Assembly: GCA_036505635.1 (NCBI GenBank)
Contig: DASXTC010000033.1
Span: 1-43,571, forward strand
DNA length: 43,571 nt
Reading direction: 5' to 3'
From: DASXTC01 sp036505635
Lineage (GTDB): Bacteria > Acidobacteriota > Polarisedimenticolia > JACPZX01 > DASXTC01
Positions 22,941-32,537 of the stretch are shown in pieces (the first letter of the stretch is position 1; the number at the start of each line of letters is the position of its first letter). Both the position numbers and the translations under genes were made by a program. The notes below the pieces were generated by a model. That model saw only the letters and a list, made by a program, of their open reading frames with translations, had not been told where the DNA came from and did no database searches.

Positions 22941-23882
22941 ATGAAGCGTGTGCTGGTGCTTTCATATTCTCAGAGCGGCCAGTCCACGCAGGCGGGTGAT
23001 TCGCTCATCAGCCGGCTCGACCGCGGGAAGTTCGACGTCACCGTCGAGAGAATCCGCCCCCGGACCTCGTATCCGTTCCCGTGGAGGGTGGGCCGCTTCT
23101 TCGAGGTCTTCCCTGACTGCGTTCTCGGGCGCGCCCCGGATATCGAGCCGCCCTCTTTCCCCCCGAGCGCCCGCTTCGACCTCGTCATCCTGGTCTGGCA
23201 GGTCTGGTTTCTGGCGCCGTCGCTTCCGATCCAGGGGTTCCTCAAGTCCGAGCACGCGCGGGTGCTGCGCGGCGCGCGCGTCATCACGCTCACCGTCTGC
23301 CGCAACATGTGGCACACGGCCTCCGAGACGATGAAGAGGATGATCGCCGCGGCGGGTGGAGTGCTGATCGACAACATCGTGATCACCGATCAGGGTCCAC
23401 CCTGGGCCGGCTTCGTCACCACGCCCCGCTGGATGTTCACGGGCAGGAGGGACCGGTTCCTCGGCATCTTTCCCCCTGCGGGCGTCTCCGACGAGGTGAT
23501 GAACGGGCTGTCCCGATTCGGAACCGCCATCAACGAGAGGCATCACGAGCTTGACGGGAGCTCCACACGCCCGCTGCTCGCGGGCCTCGGCGCCGTCTGT
23601 GTCGAGCCCCGATACGTCGTACCCGAGCTGATCGGCCGGTTCACGTTTCCACCGTGGGCCCGCGCCATCGAGATCTCGGGGCCGCCGGCGAGCCTCAGAC
23701 GACGGCTCCTCACGCTCCTCTTCGTCGCATATCTGGCAGCCGCCATTCTTGTCCTCGTCCCACTCGGAGTCCTCCTGAGCCTCCTTCTCTATCCCGTCAT
23801 CCGGGGTCCGTTGCGCGCCTACGTCGATCGGCTGAAGGCTCCCTCCGGTCTCGATCCCGTGGAGGCCGAAGCCACGGCATGA
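22941..23882 (+). CDS. DarA-like dialkylresorcinol aromatase/condensing enzyme
   Basis: A 313-residue protein of the family annotated as dialkylresorcinol condensing enzyme DarA. The N-terminus VLVLSYSQSGQSTQ is a flavodoxin-like phosphate loop that binds FMN or a related cofactor; the central domain carries FDLVILVWQVWFLAPSLP, then VCRNMWHTASE, and the C-terminus has a transmembrane segment (about 256-282) anchoring it to the membrane. In dialkylresorcinol biosynthesis DarB makes the ring precursor and DarA aromatises it, by established family knowledge. Start ATG 22941 follows GGAGGG by five bases. The next gene is DarB-like, as in pigment clusters. Membrane anchoring fits a lipid substrate. 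Confidence 0.75.
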   Translation: MKRVLVLSYSQSGQSTQAGDSLISRLDRGKFDVTVERIRPRTSYPFPWRVGRFFEVFPDCVLGRAPDIEPPSFPPSARFDLVILVWQVWFLAPSLPIQGFLKSEHARVLRGARVITLTVCRNMWHTASETMKRMIAAAGGVLIDNIVITDQGPPWAGFVTTPRWMFTGRRDRFLGIFPPAGVSDEVMNGLSRFGTAINERHHELDGSSTRPLLAGLGAVCVEPRYVVPELIGRFTFPPWARAIEISGPPASLRRRLLTLLFVAYLAAAILVLVPLGVLLSLLLYPVIRGPLRAYVDRLKAPSGLDPVEAEATA

Positions 23883-23892
23883 GAGGCCCACG

Positions 23893-25056
23893 TTGAGCGC
23901 CGCCTACATCTCGGGGATCGGCGTCTTTCTGCCCAACGAACCCGTGGACAACGCCCGGATCGAGGACGTTCTCGGCCGTCTCGGCGGGCTCTCCTCGCGC
24001 ACCAGAAAGGTCATCCTGAGGAACAACGGGATCCGCACGCGCCACTATGCCATCGACCCGGTCACCGGCCGGCCGACCCACAACAACGCGCAGCTCACCA
24101 CCGAGGCCATCCGCTCCCTGATCCACTCGGCCGGCTTCCCGCTCGACGCCATCGACTGCCTGGCCTGCGGCACGTCGTCCCCCGATCAGTGGATCCCGAA
24201 CCACGGCCTGATGGTCCACGGCGAACTGGGATGTCCACCCTGCGAGGTCATCTCCACCTCCGGTGTCTGCGCCTCGGGGATGTCCGCGCTCAAGTACGCC
24301 TGGATGAGCGTGATGGCGGGTCTGTCGCGCCTGGCGATCGCCACCGGCTCGGAGGTCTCCTCGAGCGTCATGCGGGCCTCGCAGTTTCCGCCTCGCGGCG
24401 AGGGCGTGGAGGAGCGGCTCGACCGCAATTCCCTGGTGGCGTTCGAGCAGGAGTTCCTGCGATGGATGCTCTCGGACGGCGCGGGGGCCGTCAGCGTCAC
24501 GCCGCGCGCCGCGCCGAAGGGCCTCTCCCTCCGGATCGACTGGATCGACATGGTCTCCTACGCAAACGAGATGGAGACGTGCATGTACTGGGGCGGGCGA
24601 AAACGCGAGGACGGACGTCTCGACGGATGGCGCGATGCGCCGGACCCGCTGGAGGGACTGCGCCAGGGATGCATGAACGTCGCGCAGGATGTCCGGCTGC
24701 TGGGGCGCGAGGTCGGCTATCGATCGATCAACGCCGCCTTCTCCCGGATCCGGCGGGCGCGCGGCCTCGAACCCGATCAGATCGACTGGTTTCTTCCGCA
24801 TTACTCCTCCGAGTACTTCCGGCAGGAGGTCTTCGACCGGTTCGTCGAGATCGGGTTCCCGATACCGTTCGACAAGTGGTTCACCAACCTGACGACGAAG
24901 GGCAACACCGGCTCGGCCTCCGTCTTCATCATGCTCGAAGAGCTTCTGTCGTCAGGCAAGCTCGAGCCCGGTGACCGCGTCCTGTGTCTCGTCCCCGAGA
25001 GCGCCCGCTTCAGCGTCGCCTACGCGTTGCTGACGGCGACCGGACCCGATGCGTGA
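23893..25056 (+). CDS. DarB-like 3-oxoacyl-ACP synthase III (KAS III) ketosynthase
   Basis: A 387-residue KAS III-type thiolase-fold enzyme with TTG start after GAGAGG. The active-site triad is intact: Cys126 in SGVCASGMSAL, His303 in WFLPHYSSEY, and Asn338 in KGNTGSAS. The N-terminal phrase FLPNEPVDNA and ILRNNGIRTRHYAID match the DarB-like branch seen in dialkylresorcinol and flexirubin loci rather than housekeeping FabH. DarB-type enzymes condense two acyl chains to form a cyclohexanedione that becomes the resorcinol ring. It follows DarA-like by 10 bases and overlaps the next gene by 8 bases. Confidence 0.85.
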   Translation: MSAAYISGIGVFLPNEPVDNARIEDVLGRLGGLSSRTRKVILRNNGIRTRHYAIDPVTGRPTHNNAQLTTEAIRSLIHSAGFPLDAIDCLACGTSSPDQWIPNHGLMVHGELGCPPCEVISTSGVCASGMSALKYAWMSVMAGLSRLAIATGSEVSSSVMRASQFPPRGEGVEERLDRNSLVAFEQEFLRWMLSDGAGAVSVTPRAAPKGLSLRIDWIDMVSYANEMETCMYWGGRKREDGRLDGWRDAPDPLEGLRQGCMNVAQDVRLLGREVGYRSINAAFSRIRRARGLEPDQIDWFLPHYSSEYFRQEVFDRFVEIGFPIPFDKWFTNLTTKGNTGSASVFIMLEELLSSGKLEPGDRVLCLVPESARFSVAYALLTATGPDA

Positions 25057-25459
25057 CGTGGAAGTCCCGCAGGACGAGTCGTTCTACGCGGGACACTCGA
25101 GAGCGTGCTACGCGGTGGACCGGCAGGGCCGCTACGTTCTGGTGAAGAGCCGCGGGTGGCAGGTCGAGACGATCGCGACGGCCGAGGCGGTGGAGGACCA
25201 GATGCTGCGCGTCGAGTCGGTCCGCTCCGATGTGCTCGCCGGCCGGCTCAGCCCGCTGGCGTTCCACATGACGGTGCGTCAGCTCACACCCCGGCTTCTG
25301 GCCGGCAACGTGGGCATGTTCCGGTGGCGGGTCAGACGACACATGAGGCCCGCTGTCTTCGTCCGTCTCCCGGAGCGCATTCTTCTCCGATACGCCGAGT
25401 GTCTCGATGTCACCCTCGATCAGATCCGACGGATCCCTGATCAGCGCGCCTCGCCCTGA
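25049..25459 (+). CDS. Small protein of unknown function in the DarA/DarB locus
   Basis: A 136-residue soluble protein, start ATG overlapping the ketosynthase stop by eight bases. The N-terminal half has GRYVLVKSRGWQVETIATAEAVEDQ, an extended strand-helix pattern; the second half has a conserved-looking FRWRVRRHMRPAVF and ends with ERILLRYAECLDVTLDQ. No catalytic motif is recognised. Small proteins of about this size accompany DarB-like genes in flexirubin-type loci, to my recollection, so a partner role is plausible. No membrane segment. Confidence 0.6.
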   Translation: MRDVEVPQDESFYAGHSRACYAVDRQGRYVLVKSRGWQVETIATAEAVEDQMLRVESVRSDVLAGRLSPLAFHMTVRQLTPRLLAGNVGMFRWRVRRHMRPAVFVRLPERILLRYAECLDVTLDQIRRIPDQRASP

Positions 25460-25472
25460 GGAGGCCCGTCGT

Positions 25473-26470
25473 GTGAAGCCGGCCTTCCGGCACCTCCATG
25501 CCGCGCACTGCGAGAGCGGCGTGACCGCCTCCTTGTTCGCCAACGCCGGGTTCTCGATCAGCGAGCCGATGGCCTTCGGTATCGGCAGCGGGCTCTTCTT
25601 CGTCCACGCCCCTTTCGTCACAGTGATGGGATTCCCTCTGACCAGCTACCGCACATACCCGGGGACGATCTTCCGCAAGGTGTGCCGGCGCCTCGGAGTG
25701 TCCTACAGGATGAAGGCCTACCGCAGCCGAGGCAGGGCGATGGCGGAGCTCGACGCGCTCCTGACCGGAGGCACGCCTGTCGGCCTCCAGGCCAACATCC
25801 ACTGGCTGCCCTACTTTCCTCCCGAATTCCGATCGCAGTTCAACGGTCACAACCTGATCGCGACCGGCGTGGAGGACGGCGCGTACGACATCAGCGACCC
25901 GGTCCTCGAGACGGCGGTCAAGTGCCCCGCCGACGCTCTGGCGCGCGCGCGATTCTCGAAAGGACCACTCGCGCCGCGGGGGGTCGTCTACTATCCGGTC
26001 TCCTTCCCGAAGGAGCCCGACTTCAGCCGCGCGGTGCGCGCCGGGATCCGCGACACATGCCGGCAGAACCTGCACCTGCCGCTCCCGTGGACCGGGGTGA
26101 GGGGGATCCGCCATCTGGCCCGGAAGGTCCGGGCCTATCCCGAGAAGATCAAGGACCCGCGCCGGGCGCGCCTCACGCTGGCCTTCGTCATCCGGATGCA
26201 GGAGGAGGTCGGCACGGGTGGCGCCGGGTTCCGTTTCATGTACGCGGCGTTCCTGCAGGAGGCGGGTCGGATGCTCTCGCACGATCCGCTGCTGCGCGCC
26301 TCCGAGATGATGACCTCGACGGGCGACCTCTGGCGGGAGTTCGGCGCCGCCGCCGCGCGCCTCATCAAGGAGCGTGACGACGGTCGGGTCACCTACAACT
26401 CGCTCGGCGACATGCTGGAGGGGATCGCGGGTCGGGAGGAGCAGGTCCTGCGCTTTCTGCTGGCCGCCGC

Positions 26471-26474
<4 letters not shown>
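25473..26474 (+). CDS. BtrH N-terminal domain protein (cysteine acyltransferase/peptidase-like)
   Basis: A 333-residue protein. GTG 25473 is chosen because TGAGGAGG ends eight bases upstream. It opens with HCESG (catalytic Cys13 candidate), then ISEPMAFGIGSGLFF, and has GHNLIATGVEDGAYDISDP near residue 130, supplying the His and Asp of a papain-like triad. This is the BtrH N-terminal fold; in butirosin biosynthesis BtrH moves an acyl group from a carrier protein to an amine. A DUF4872-like helical C-terminal half is likely. Substrate unknown; here it may acylate or release the lipid made by DarA/DarB. The stop overlaps the ABC gene by GTGA. Confidence 0.8.
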
Positions 26475-27202
<728 letters not shown>

Positions 27203-27215
27203 GAGGGGAGCGCGC

Positions 27216-28409
27216 GTGGCGGCGCTGATCCAGACCTGGAGCCTCTTCGTCAAGGAGCTGAAGGTCCTCCTGAGGGATCGGCAGGCGCTTCTCCTGCTGT
27301 TCGTCATGCCGGCCGTCTTCATCTTCTTTCTCTCGCTCGCGCTCAAGAACGTTTTCCTCGAGAAAACGGGCGCCGTCCTGCCCGTGGTCCTCGAGTCGTC
27401 CGACCATGGGGAGCTCGCCTCACGGGTCGAAGGGAACCTGCGCCGCCGCGCCGAGCTGCGGTTCGTGGACAGGCCGCCGGGGCAGGAGAGCCGCGCGCTC
27501 TTCCTTCGCGGGGACGCGCGAGCCGTTATCCAGATCCCGGAGGCGTTCTCGGACGATCTGAAACGGTTCATCGACGAGGAGGGGGGGAAGCCTTTCGGGG
27601 ATCACCGAATCGTCTGGGAGGCCGACCCGGTGCTCGACGCCACCTATCGCTGGTTCATCCGGGCCAGCATCGCGCTGGCCGTGCAGGAGGCGATCCTCGA
27701 CGCGGTTTCCGAGACGGAGCCGGACCAGGCTCCCGTCGCCGCAGGGGCGAGGGACTTCTCGGTGGAGGCCCCACGTGCCCCGGGCTCGCGCGTCGTCCCG
27801 ACGCCGCTGCAGCAGACGGTGCCGGGCTGGTCGCTCTTCGCGATGTTCTTCATCGTGGTCCCCCTTTCCAACAGCTTCATCAGGGAGCGGCAGGACGGGA
27901 CCCTCCGCCGCCTGATGACCTACCCGGTCTCCCGCGGGGCGATCGTGGCCGGCAAGCTCGCGCCGTACCTGCTCATCAACATCGTGCAGTTCGCCCTGAT
28001 GCTCATGGTGGGGCTCTACGTCGTCCCGCTGTTCGGGGATCTGTCGTTGCAGCTCGGCGCGCACCCCTGGCACCTGCCTCTCATCACGCTGGCGGCGGCC
28101 CTGGCCGCCACCGGCTACGGGGCTCTGGTCGCGTCGCTGGCCCGTACCATCGAGCAGGCGGGGGCATTCGGGGCCACCTCGATCATCGTGATGGCCGTCA
28201 TCGGGGGGGTGATGGTGCCCGGTTTCGTGATGCCCCGGCTGATGCAGGACCTGGCCTGTCTCTCCCCCCTCTACTGGGGGCTGCAGGCCTACCTTGACGT
28301 CTTCCTGAGAGAGGCCCCGCTCGAGGTCATCGCGCCCCGTATCGTCGCGCTCGTGTTCTTCTCGTTGGTCTGCCTGGTCATAGCGGCGCGGCGCTTCAGA
28401 TCGGTATAG
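27216..28409 (+). CDS. ABC-2 type transporter permease
   Basis: A 397-residue permease with GTG start after GAGAGGGGAG. The layout is the classic ABC-2 pattern: a first membrane segment at about 25-47, a long extracytoplasmic loop of about 150 residues (RAVIQIPEAFSDDL falls here), then five more segments from about 203 to 393, with NSFIRERQDGTLRRLMTYPVS as the coupling helix. It forms the membrane pore with the preceding ATPase. The large loop is typical of drug/lipid exporters such as YhhJ. The TatT gene starts nine bases past the stop. Confidence 0.9.
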   Translation: MAALIQTWSLFVKELKVLLRDRQALLLLFVMPAVFIFFLSLALKNVFLEKTGAVLPVVLESSDHGELASRVEGNLRRRAELRFVDRPPGQESRALFLRGDARAVIQIPEAFSDDLKRFIDEEGGKPFGDHRIVWEADPVLDATYRWFIRASIALAVQEAILDAVSETEPDQAPVAAGARDFSVEAPRAPGSRVVPTPLQQTVPGWSLFAMFFIVVPLSNSFIRERQDGTLRRLMTYPVSRGAIVAGKLAPYLLINIVQFALMLMVGLYVVPLFGDLSLQLGAHPWHLPLITLAAALAATGYGALVASLARTIEQAGAFGATSIIVMAVIGGVMVPGFVMPRLMQDLACLSPLYWGLQAYLDVFLREAPLEVIAPRIVALVFFSLVCLVIAARRFRSV

Positions 28410-28418
28410 AATCATCCG

Positions 28419-29339
28419 GTGCGTTCAAGAGTCGGCATCGCCGCGGCACTTTTGCTCGTGCTGGCGCCGGTTCCCGTCACCGGCTGCTCGATCCGCAAGC
28501 TCGCCGTCAACAAGCTGGGCGACGCGCTGGCCGACTCGGGCACGTCGTACGCGTCGGACGACGACCCCGACCTCATCGGTGATGCCACTCCGTTCGCACT
28601 GAAGCTGATCGAGAGCCTGCTCGAGCAGAGCCCGAGGCACTCCGGGCTCCTTGCCGCCGCCGCGGGAGGGTTCACGCAGTATGCCTGGGCCTACGTCCAG
28701 CAGGACGCCGACGCCATGGAGGACCAGGACCTGCGGGCGGCCGCCGAAAAGCGCGCCCGGGCGCGCCGCCTCTACCTGCGGGCCTACCGGTACGGAGTGC
28801 GCGGGCTGGAGACCGCCCATCCCGGGATCACGCCGCTTCTGGAGTCCGACCCGAAAGGGGCGGCGCGGCTCGCCGAAAAGAAAGACCTCAGGTTCATGTA
28901 CTGGACGGCTGCCTCGCTGGTGGCCGCCATCTCGCTTTCGAAGGACGACCCGGACCGGATCGCCGACCTGCCGATCGTGGACGCGCTGCTGGCCCGCGCC
29001 ACGGAGCTGGACCCGGACTACGATCGCGGGGCCCTGCACGAGCTTCTGATCAACTGGGATGGAGGGCGCTCCGACGCGATGGGGGGCTCCCAGAAGCGGG
29101 CGCGCCTCCACTTCGAGAGGGCGATGGAGCTCGCGGAGGGGAAGCGGGCCTCGCCGCTGGTGGCCCTGGCCGAGATGGTGTCGGTGCAGAGCCAGGACCG
29201 CGCCGAGTTCGAGTCGCTGCTGCATCGGGCGCTCCAGGTCGACCCGGACGCGGTCCCCGAGTGGCGGCTGGAGAACCTGCTCATGCAGCGACGCGCGCGC
29301 TGGCTGCTGTCGCGCGTCGATCTGCTGTTTGCCGAATGA
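28419..29339 (+). CDS. TatT-like TRAP-associated lipoprotein (T component)
   Basis: A 306-residue helical protein with a GTG start and lipoprotein signal ending VTGC. The mature part is TPR-like and matches the TRAP transporter TatT component family (Tp0956 type): FTQYAWAYVQQDADAMEDQD, KKDLRFMYWTAASLVAAISL, LDPDYDRGALHELLINWDGG, and a SQKRARLHFERAMELAEGK repeat. TatT proteins form trimers that dock with the DctP protein and are thought to pass lipophilic ligands. It sits immediately ahead of the binding protein and permease genes. Confidence 0.85.
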   Translation: MRSRVGIAAALLLVLAPVPVTGCSIRKLAVNKLGDALADSGTSYASDDDPDLIGDATPFALKLIESLLEQSPRHSGLLAAAAGGFTQYAWAYVQQDADAMEDQDLRAAAEKRARARRLYLRAYRYGVRGLETAHPGITPLLESDPKGAARLAEKKDLRFMYWTAASLVAAISLSKDDPDRIADLPIVDALLARATELDPDYDRGALHELLINWDGGRSDAMGGSQKRARLHFERAMELAEGKRASPLVALAEMVSVQSQDRAEFESLLHRALQVDPDAVPEWRLENLLMQRRARWLLSRVDLLFAE

Positions 29340-29356
29340 GACCGGGAGGCAGATCC

Positions 29357-30397
29357 ATGACGAGAAGGATCGTTTTCGCCGCCATCGTCGCGGCCACTCT
29401 GGCCTGCGGCCTCGCTCTTCCCGCCGGCGTGGCCGCGGCGCAGACGGCGCCGCCCGTGATAAAGCTCGGCACCGGCGCGCCGAACGGCTCCTCGTGGCAC
29501 CAGATCCTCAAGACGATGGGCGAGCGGTGGCGCCAGGCGCCGGGTGGCGGGGTGACGTTGAGGATCTACGCCGGGGGCGTGCTGGGCGACGAGCCCGACC
29601 TGGTGCGCAAGATGAGGGTCGGGCAGATCCAGGCCGCGGCCCTGACCGCGGTCGGCATGGCGGACATCGATCCGGCGGTGTCGGCGCTGCAGATCCCCCT
29701 GATGTTCCGCTCCTATGAGGAGCTCGACCACGTCCGCGAGAAGATCCGGCCGATGCTGGAGAAGCGTCTGGACGAGAGAGGATTCATGGTCCTCAACTGG
29801 GGCGACGCTGGCTGGGTGATGTTCTTCGCCAAGGAGCCGTTCGCCCGCCCCGACGATCTCAAGAGAATGAAGCTGTTCGCGTGGGCCGGAGACAACAACG
29901 CGGTCGATCTCTGGAAGGAGCTCGGGTTCCACCCGGTGGCCCTGTCCTCCACGGACATCCTGCCGGGGCTCCAGACCGGGCTCATCAACGCCTTCGATAC
30001 CACGCCGCTGCTGGCGCTCTCCTCGCAGTGGTTCGGTCTCGCCCCGCACATGCTCGACCTGAAATGGTCGCCCCTGGTGGGCGCCACCATCATCACGAAG
30101 AAGGCGTGGGAGTCGATCCCGGCGACGGCTCGAGAGGAAGTGGCCGCCGCCGCCGCGGAGGCGGGCGAGCGGTTTCGCGGCGAGGTACGGGCGTCGGACG
30201 CGAAGGCGATCGAGACGATGAAGAAGCATGGTCTCATCGTGCGGGCGGCTGGACCCGAGCTCGAGGCCGAGTGGCTCAGGGCCGTCGAGAACGTCTACCC
30301 CAGGATCCGGGGCACGCTCGTGCCGGCGGAGATCTTCGACGAGGTCCGGCGTCTGCGCGACGCGTACCGGACCGCCGGCGGCGCCCCCGGCGAATGA
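29357..30397 (+). CDS. TRAP transporter solute-binding protein, DctP family
   Basis: A 346-residue periplasmic binding protein with signal peptide of about 28 residues (cleavage near AAAQT). Family motifs are present: IKLGTGAPNGSSWHQ, GQIQAAALTAVGMADI, KLFAWAGDNNAVDLWKELGFHPV, and LQTGLINAFDTTPL. DctP proteins deliver a substrate, commonly a carboxylate, to the membrane permease in a sodium-driven uptake system. Two points fit the TatT neighbourhood: an extended tail past the last core helix, and the TatT gene next to it. The SD GGGAGG precedes the ATG. Confidence 0.9.
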   Translation: MTRRIVFAAIVAATLACGLALPAGVAAAQTAPPVIKLGTGAPNGSSWHQILKTMGERWRQAPGGGVTLRIYAGGVLGDEPDLVRKMRVGQIQAAALTAVGMADIDPAVSALQIPLMFRSYEELDHVREKIRPMLEKRLDERGFMVLNWGDAGWVMFFAKEPFARPDDLKRMKLFAWAGDNNAVDLWKELGFHPVALSSTDILPGLQTGLINAFDTTPLLALSSQWFGLAPHMLDLKWSPLVGATIITKKAWESIPATAREEVAAAAAEAGERFRGEVRASDAKAIETMKKHGLIVRAAGPELEAEWLRAVENVYPRIRGTLVPAEIFDEVRRLRDAYRTAGGAPGE

Positions 30398-32253
30398 GCG
30401 AGCTGCTGGCCGGGACGGGCCACGGCGCCGGGCGGGGGAGACGCGTTACCGGAGCGCTGCGGCTCTTCCACGGCGGCGAGGACATGGTCGTCGCGGCCGC
30501 GCTGGCCGCGATGGCGATCCTGCCGCTGGCGGAGATCGCGGGCCGGGCGACGCTGGGGATCGGCCTGCCGGGCTCCGCCAGCATCGTCCAGCACCTCACG
30601 CTCGTCGTCGGGCTTCTGGGTGGCGCCCTGGCCGCCCGCGAGGGGCGTCTCCTCTCTCTGTCCACCGGCGCCTCCCTCTTCTCCGGCCGTCTGAGGTCCG
30701 CCGTCCGGCTCTTCGTGGGGGTCTTCGCCACGACCGTCACCGTGCTGCTCTGCGCGGCCAGCATGCAGTTCGTCCTGACGGAGAGGCAGGGCGGGAAGAT
30801 CCTGGCGGGGGGCCTGCCGGTCTGGGTCGTACAACTGGTCCTCCCGGTCGGCTTCGCGCTGGTGGCGCTGCGTCTCTGGTGGGGCGCTTCCGACTCGCGG
30901 GGAGGGAGGACGCTGGCCGCGCTCCTGGCCGCCGGCGCCTGCCTGATCGGCGCGAGACCGCCGCTCGATCCCGCCGCGCTCGTGGTGCCGGCGATGGTGG
31001 CGCTGGTCGCCGCCACGATCCTGGGGGCCCCCGTCTTCACGGCCCTTGGAGGCGCCGCGCTGATCCTCTTCTGGGGGGAGGGGGTTCCCACCGCCTCGAT
31101 CCCGGTGGAGACCTATCGCCTTGTTGTCTCGCCCACGCTGCCCACCATCCCCCTCTTCACCCTGGCCGGCTACTTTCTCGCGGAAGGGGGGGCGTCCCGA
31201 CGGCTCGTGCGCGTGTTCGCCGCCCTGGCGGGCTGGCTGCGGGGGGGACCCGCGATCGTCACGGTGCTGGTGTGCGCCTTCTTCACGTCGTTCACGGGCG
31301 CTTCGGGGGTGACGATCCTCGCGCTGGGCGGCCTGCTGATGCCGGTGCTGCTCGCCGCGCGCTACACGGAGCGAAACGCCCTGGGACTCCTGACCGCGGC
31401 AGGCTCCCTCGGGCTCCTCTTTCCCCCGAGCCTGCCGGTCATCCTCTACGGGATCGTCTCACACACTCCGATCGACCAGATGTTTCTGGGCGGGCTCCTC
31501 CCCGGGGTGCTGATGGTGGGGCTCTCCGCCTGGTGGGGCAGGAGGCAGGGGGCCACCGCCGACGCCCCCACGCAGCGCTTCGACGCGGGAGAAGCGCTGC
31601 GCGCGATCGGCGCGGCGAAGTGGGAGCTGCTCCTTCCGCTCATCGTGCTGGCCGGGCTCTATGGGGGGTTCGCCACGCTGGTGGAAGTGGCGGCTTTGAC
31701 GGCGCTCTACGCGTTCTGCGTGGAGACATTCGTGTACGGTGATCTCAAGCCGGTCAAGGACACGCCGCGCGTCATGATCGAATGCGGCATCCTGGTGGGG
31801 GGAGTGCTCCTCATCCTCGGCGTGGCGCTAGGGTTCACCAGCTTTCTGGTGGACGCCGAGGTCCCGGCGCGCGCCGTGGCCTGGGTCAAGGGCTCGATCG
31901 AGTCGCCCCTGGTCTTCCTCCTCCTGCTCAACCTCTTTCTGCTCGTGGTCGGTTGCCTCATGGACATCTTCTCGGCAATCGTCGTCGTGGTCCCCCTCAT
32001 CGCCCCGATGGGGGAGGCGTTCGGCATCAATCCGATACACCTCGGCATCATCTTCCTGGCCAACATGGAGCTGGGGTACCTGACGCCCCCCGTCGGTATG
32101 AACCTCTTTCTCTCCTCGTACCGCTTCGGAAAGCCTCTACCGGAGGTCTACCGCTCCGTCGTCCCGATGCTGGTTGTCCTGCTCGTGGGGGTGTTCCTGA
32201 TCACTTACCTCCCGGCCCTCACCACGACGCTGCCCCGGTGGCTCTCCCGCTGA
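30394..32253 (+). CDS. TRAP transporter fused permease DctQM
   Basis: A 619-residue membrane protein with ATGA overlap to the preceding gene. The N-terminal ~170 residues hold a DctQ-like small four-helix unit (segments near 35-52, 65-85, 105-125, 140-160). After a linker the DctM-like unit occupies the rest, with FTSFTGASGVTILALGGLLMPV, a strongly conserved DctM motif, and LANMELGYLTPPVGMNLFLSSYRFGK near the end, the second signature. It transports the DctP substrate using the sodium gradient. Fusion of Q and M is common. The gene ends the nine-gene run. Confidence 0.9.
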   Translation: MSELLAGTGHGAGRGRRVTGALRLFHGGEDMVVAAALAAMAILPLAEIAGRATLGIGLPGSASIVQHLTLVVGLLGGALAAREGRLLSLSTGASLFSGRLRSAVRLFVGVFATTVTVLLCAASMQFVLTERQGGKILAGGLPVWVVQLVLPVGFALVALRLWWGASDSRGGRTLAALLAAGACLIGARPPLDPAALVVPAMVALVAATILGAPVFTALGGAALILFWGEGVPTASIPVETYRLVVSPTLPTIPLFTLAGYFLAEGGASRRLVRVFAALAGWLRGGPAIVTVLVCAFFTSFTGASGVTILALGGLLMPVLLAARYTERNALGLLTAAGSLGLLFPPSLPVILYGIVSHTPIDQMFLGGLLPGVLMVGLSAWWGRRQGATADAPTQRFDAGEALRAIGAAKWELLLPLIVLAGLYGGFATLVEVAALTALYAFCVETFVYGDLKPVKDTPRVMIECGILVGGVLLILGVALGFTSFLVDAEVPARAVAWVKGSIESPLVFLLLLNLFLLVVGCLMDIFSAIVVVVPLIAPMGEAFGINPIHLGIIFLANMELGYLTPPVGMNLFLSSYRFGKPLPEVYRSVVPMLVVLLVGVFLITYLPALTTTLPRWLSR

Positions 32254-32537
32254 GCCCCCCCGTCTTCGCCCGCCGAATGAACGGCGCCGGCGCGGCATCG
32301 CCCCACCGGGCCCGCGACGCGGCGCGCCGAGTGGCGATTGACGCGTTTGTCTAAAGGTCGCAGAGCCGAGGACCGATAACGCTCTCGGCGATGGTCCCAG
32401 GGCACTCGCCGGATGCCGCGCCTCGATGCAACTTTACTCAGCGCTCGTCGCGCCGGCCCGAAGGCCGGCTCGACCTACTCGCGGCACTGAGCGATTCGCG
32501 GGCGCTCACCCTCCGAATCGACGCGGCGAGGGCACAC
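32254..32537 (+). promoter_or_regulatory. Leader region with a strong hairpin before the TonB receptor gene
   Basis: A 284-base non-coding gap. A hairpin at 32448-32473 pairs TCG-c-GCCGGCC with GGCCGGC-t-CGA around a CGAA loop (ten pairs, one mismatch), and CTCAG (32437-32441) can pair with CTGAG (32487-32491) around it. TTGACG at 32338 could be a -35, without a good -10 at usual spacing. The structure could be a leader RNA; I found no match to a known riboswitch. Confidence 0.35.

Noticed and set aside
32254..32537. Cobalamin or cyclic-di-GMP riboswitch before the TonB receptor
   Set aside because: The gap has a strong hairpin and a GGCACTGAG string, but the conserved cores of these riboswitches are not present.
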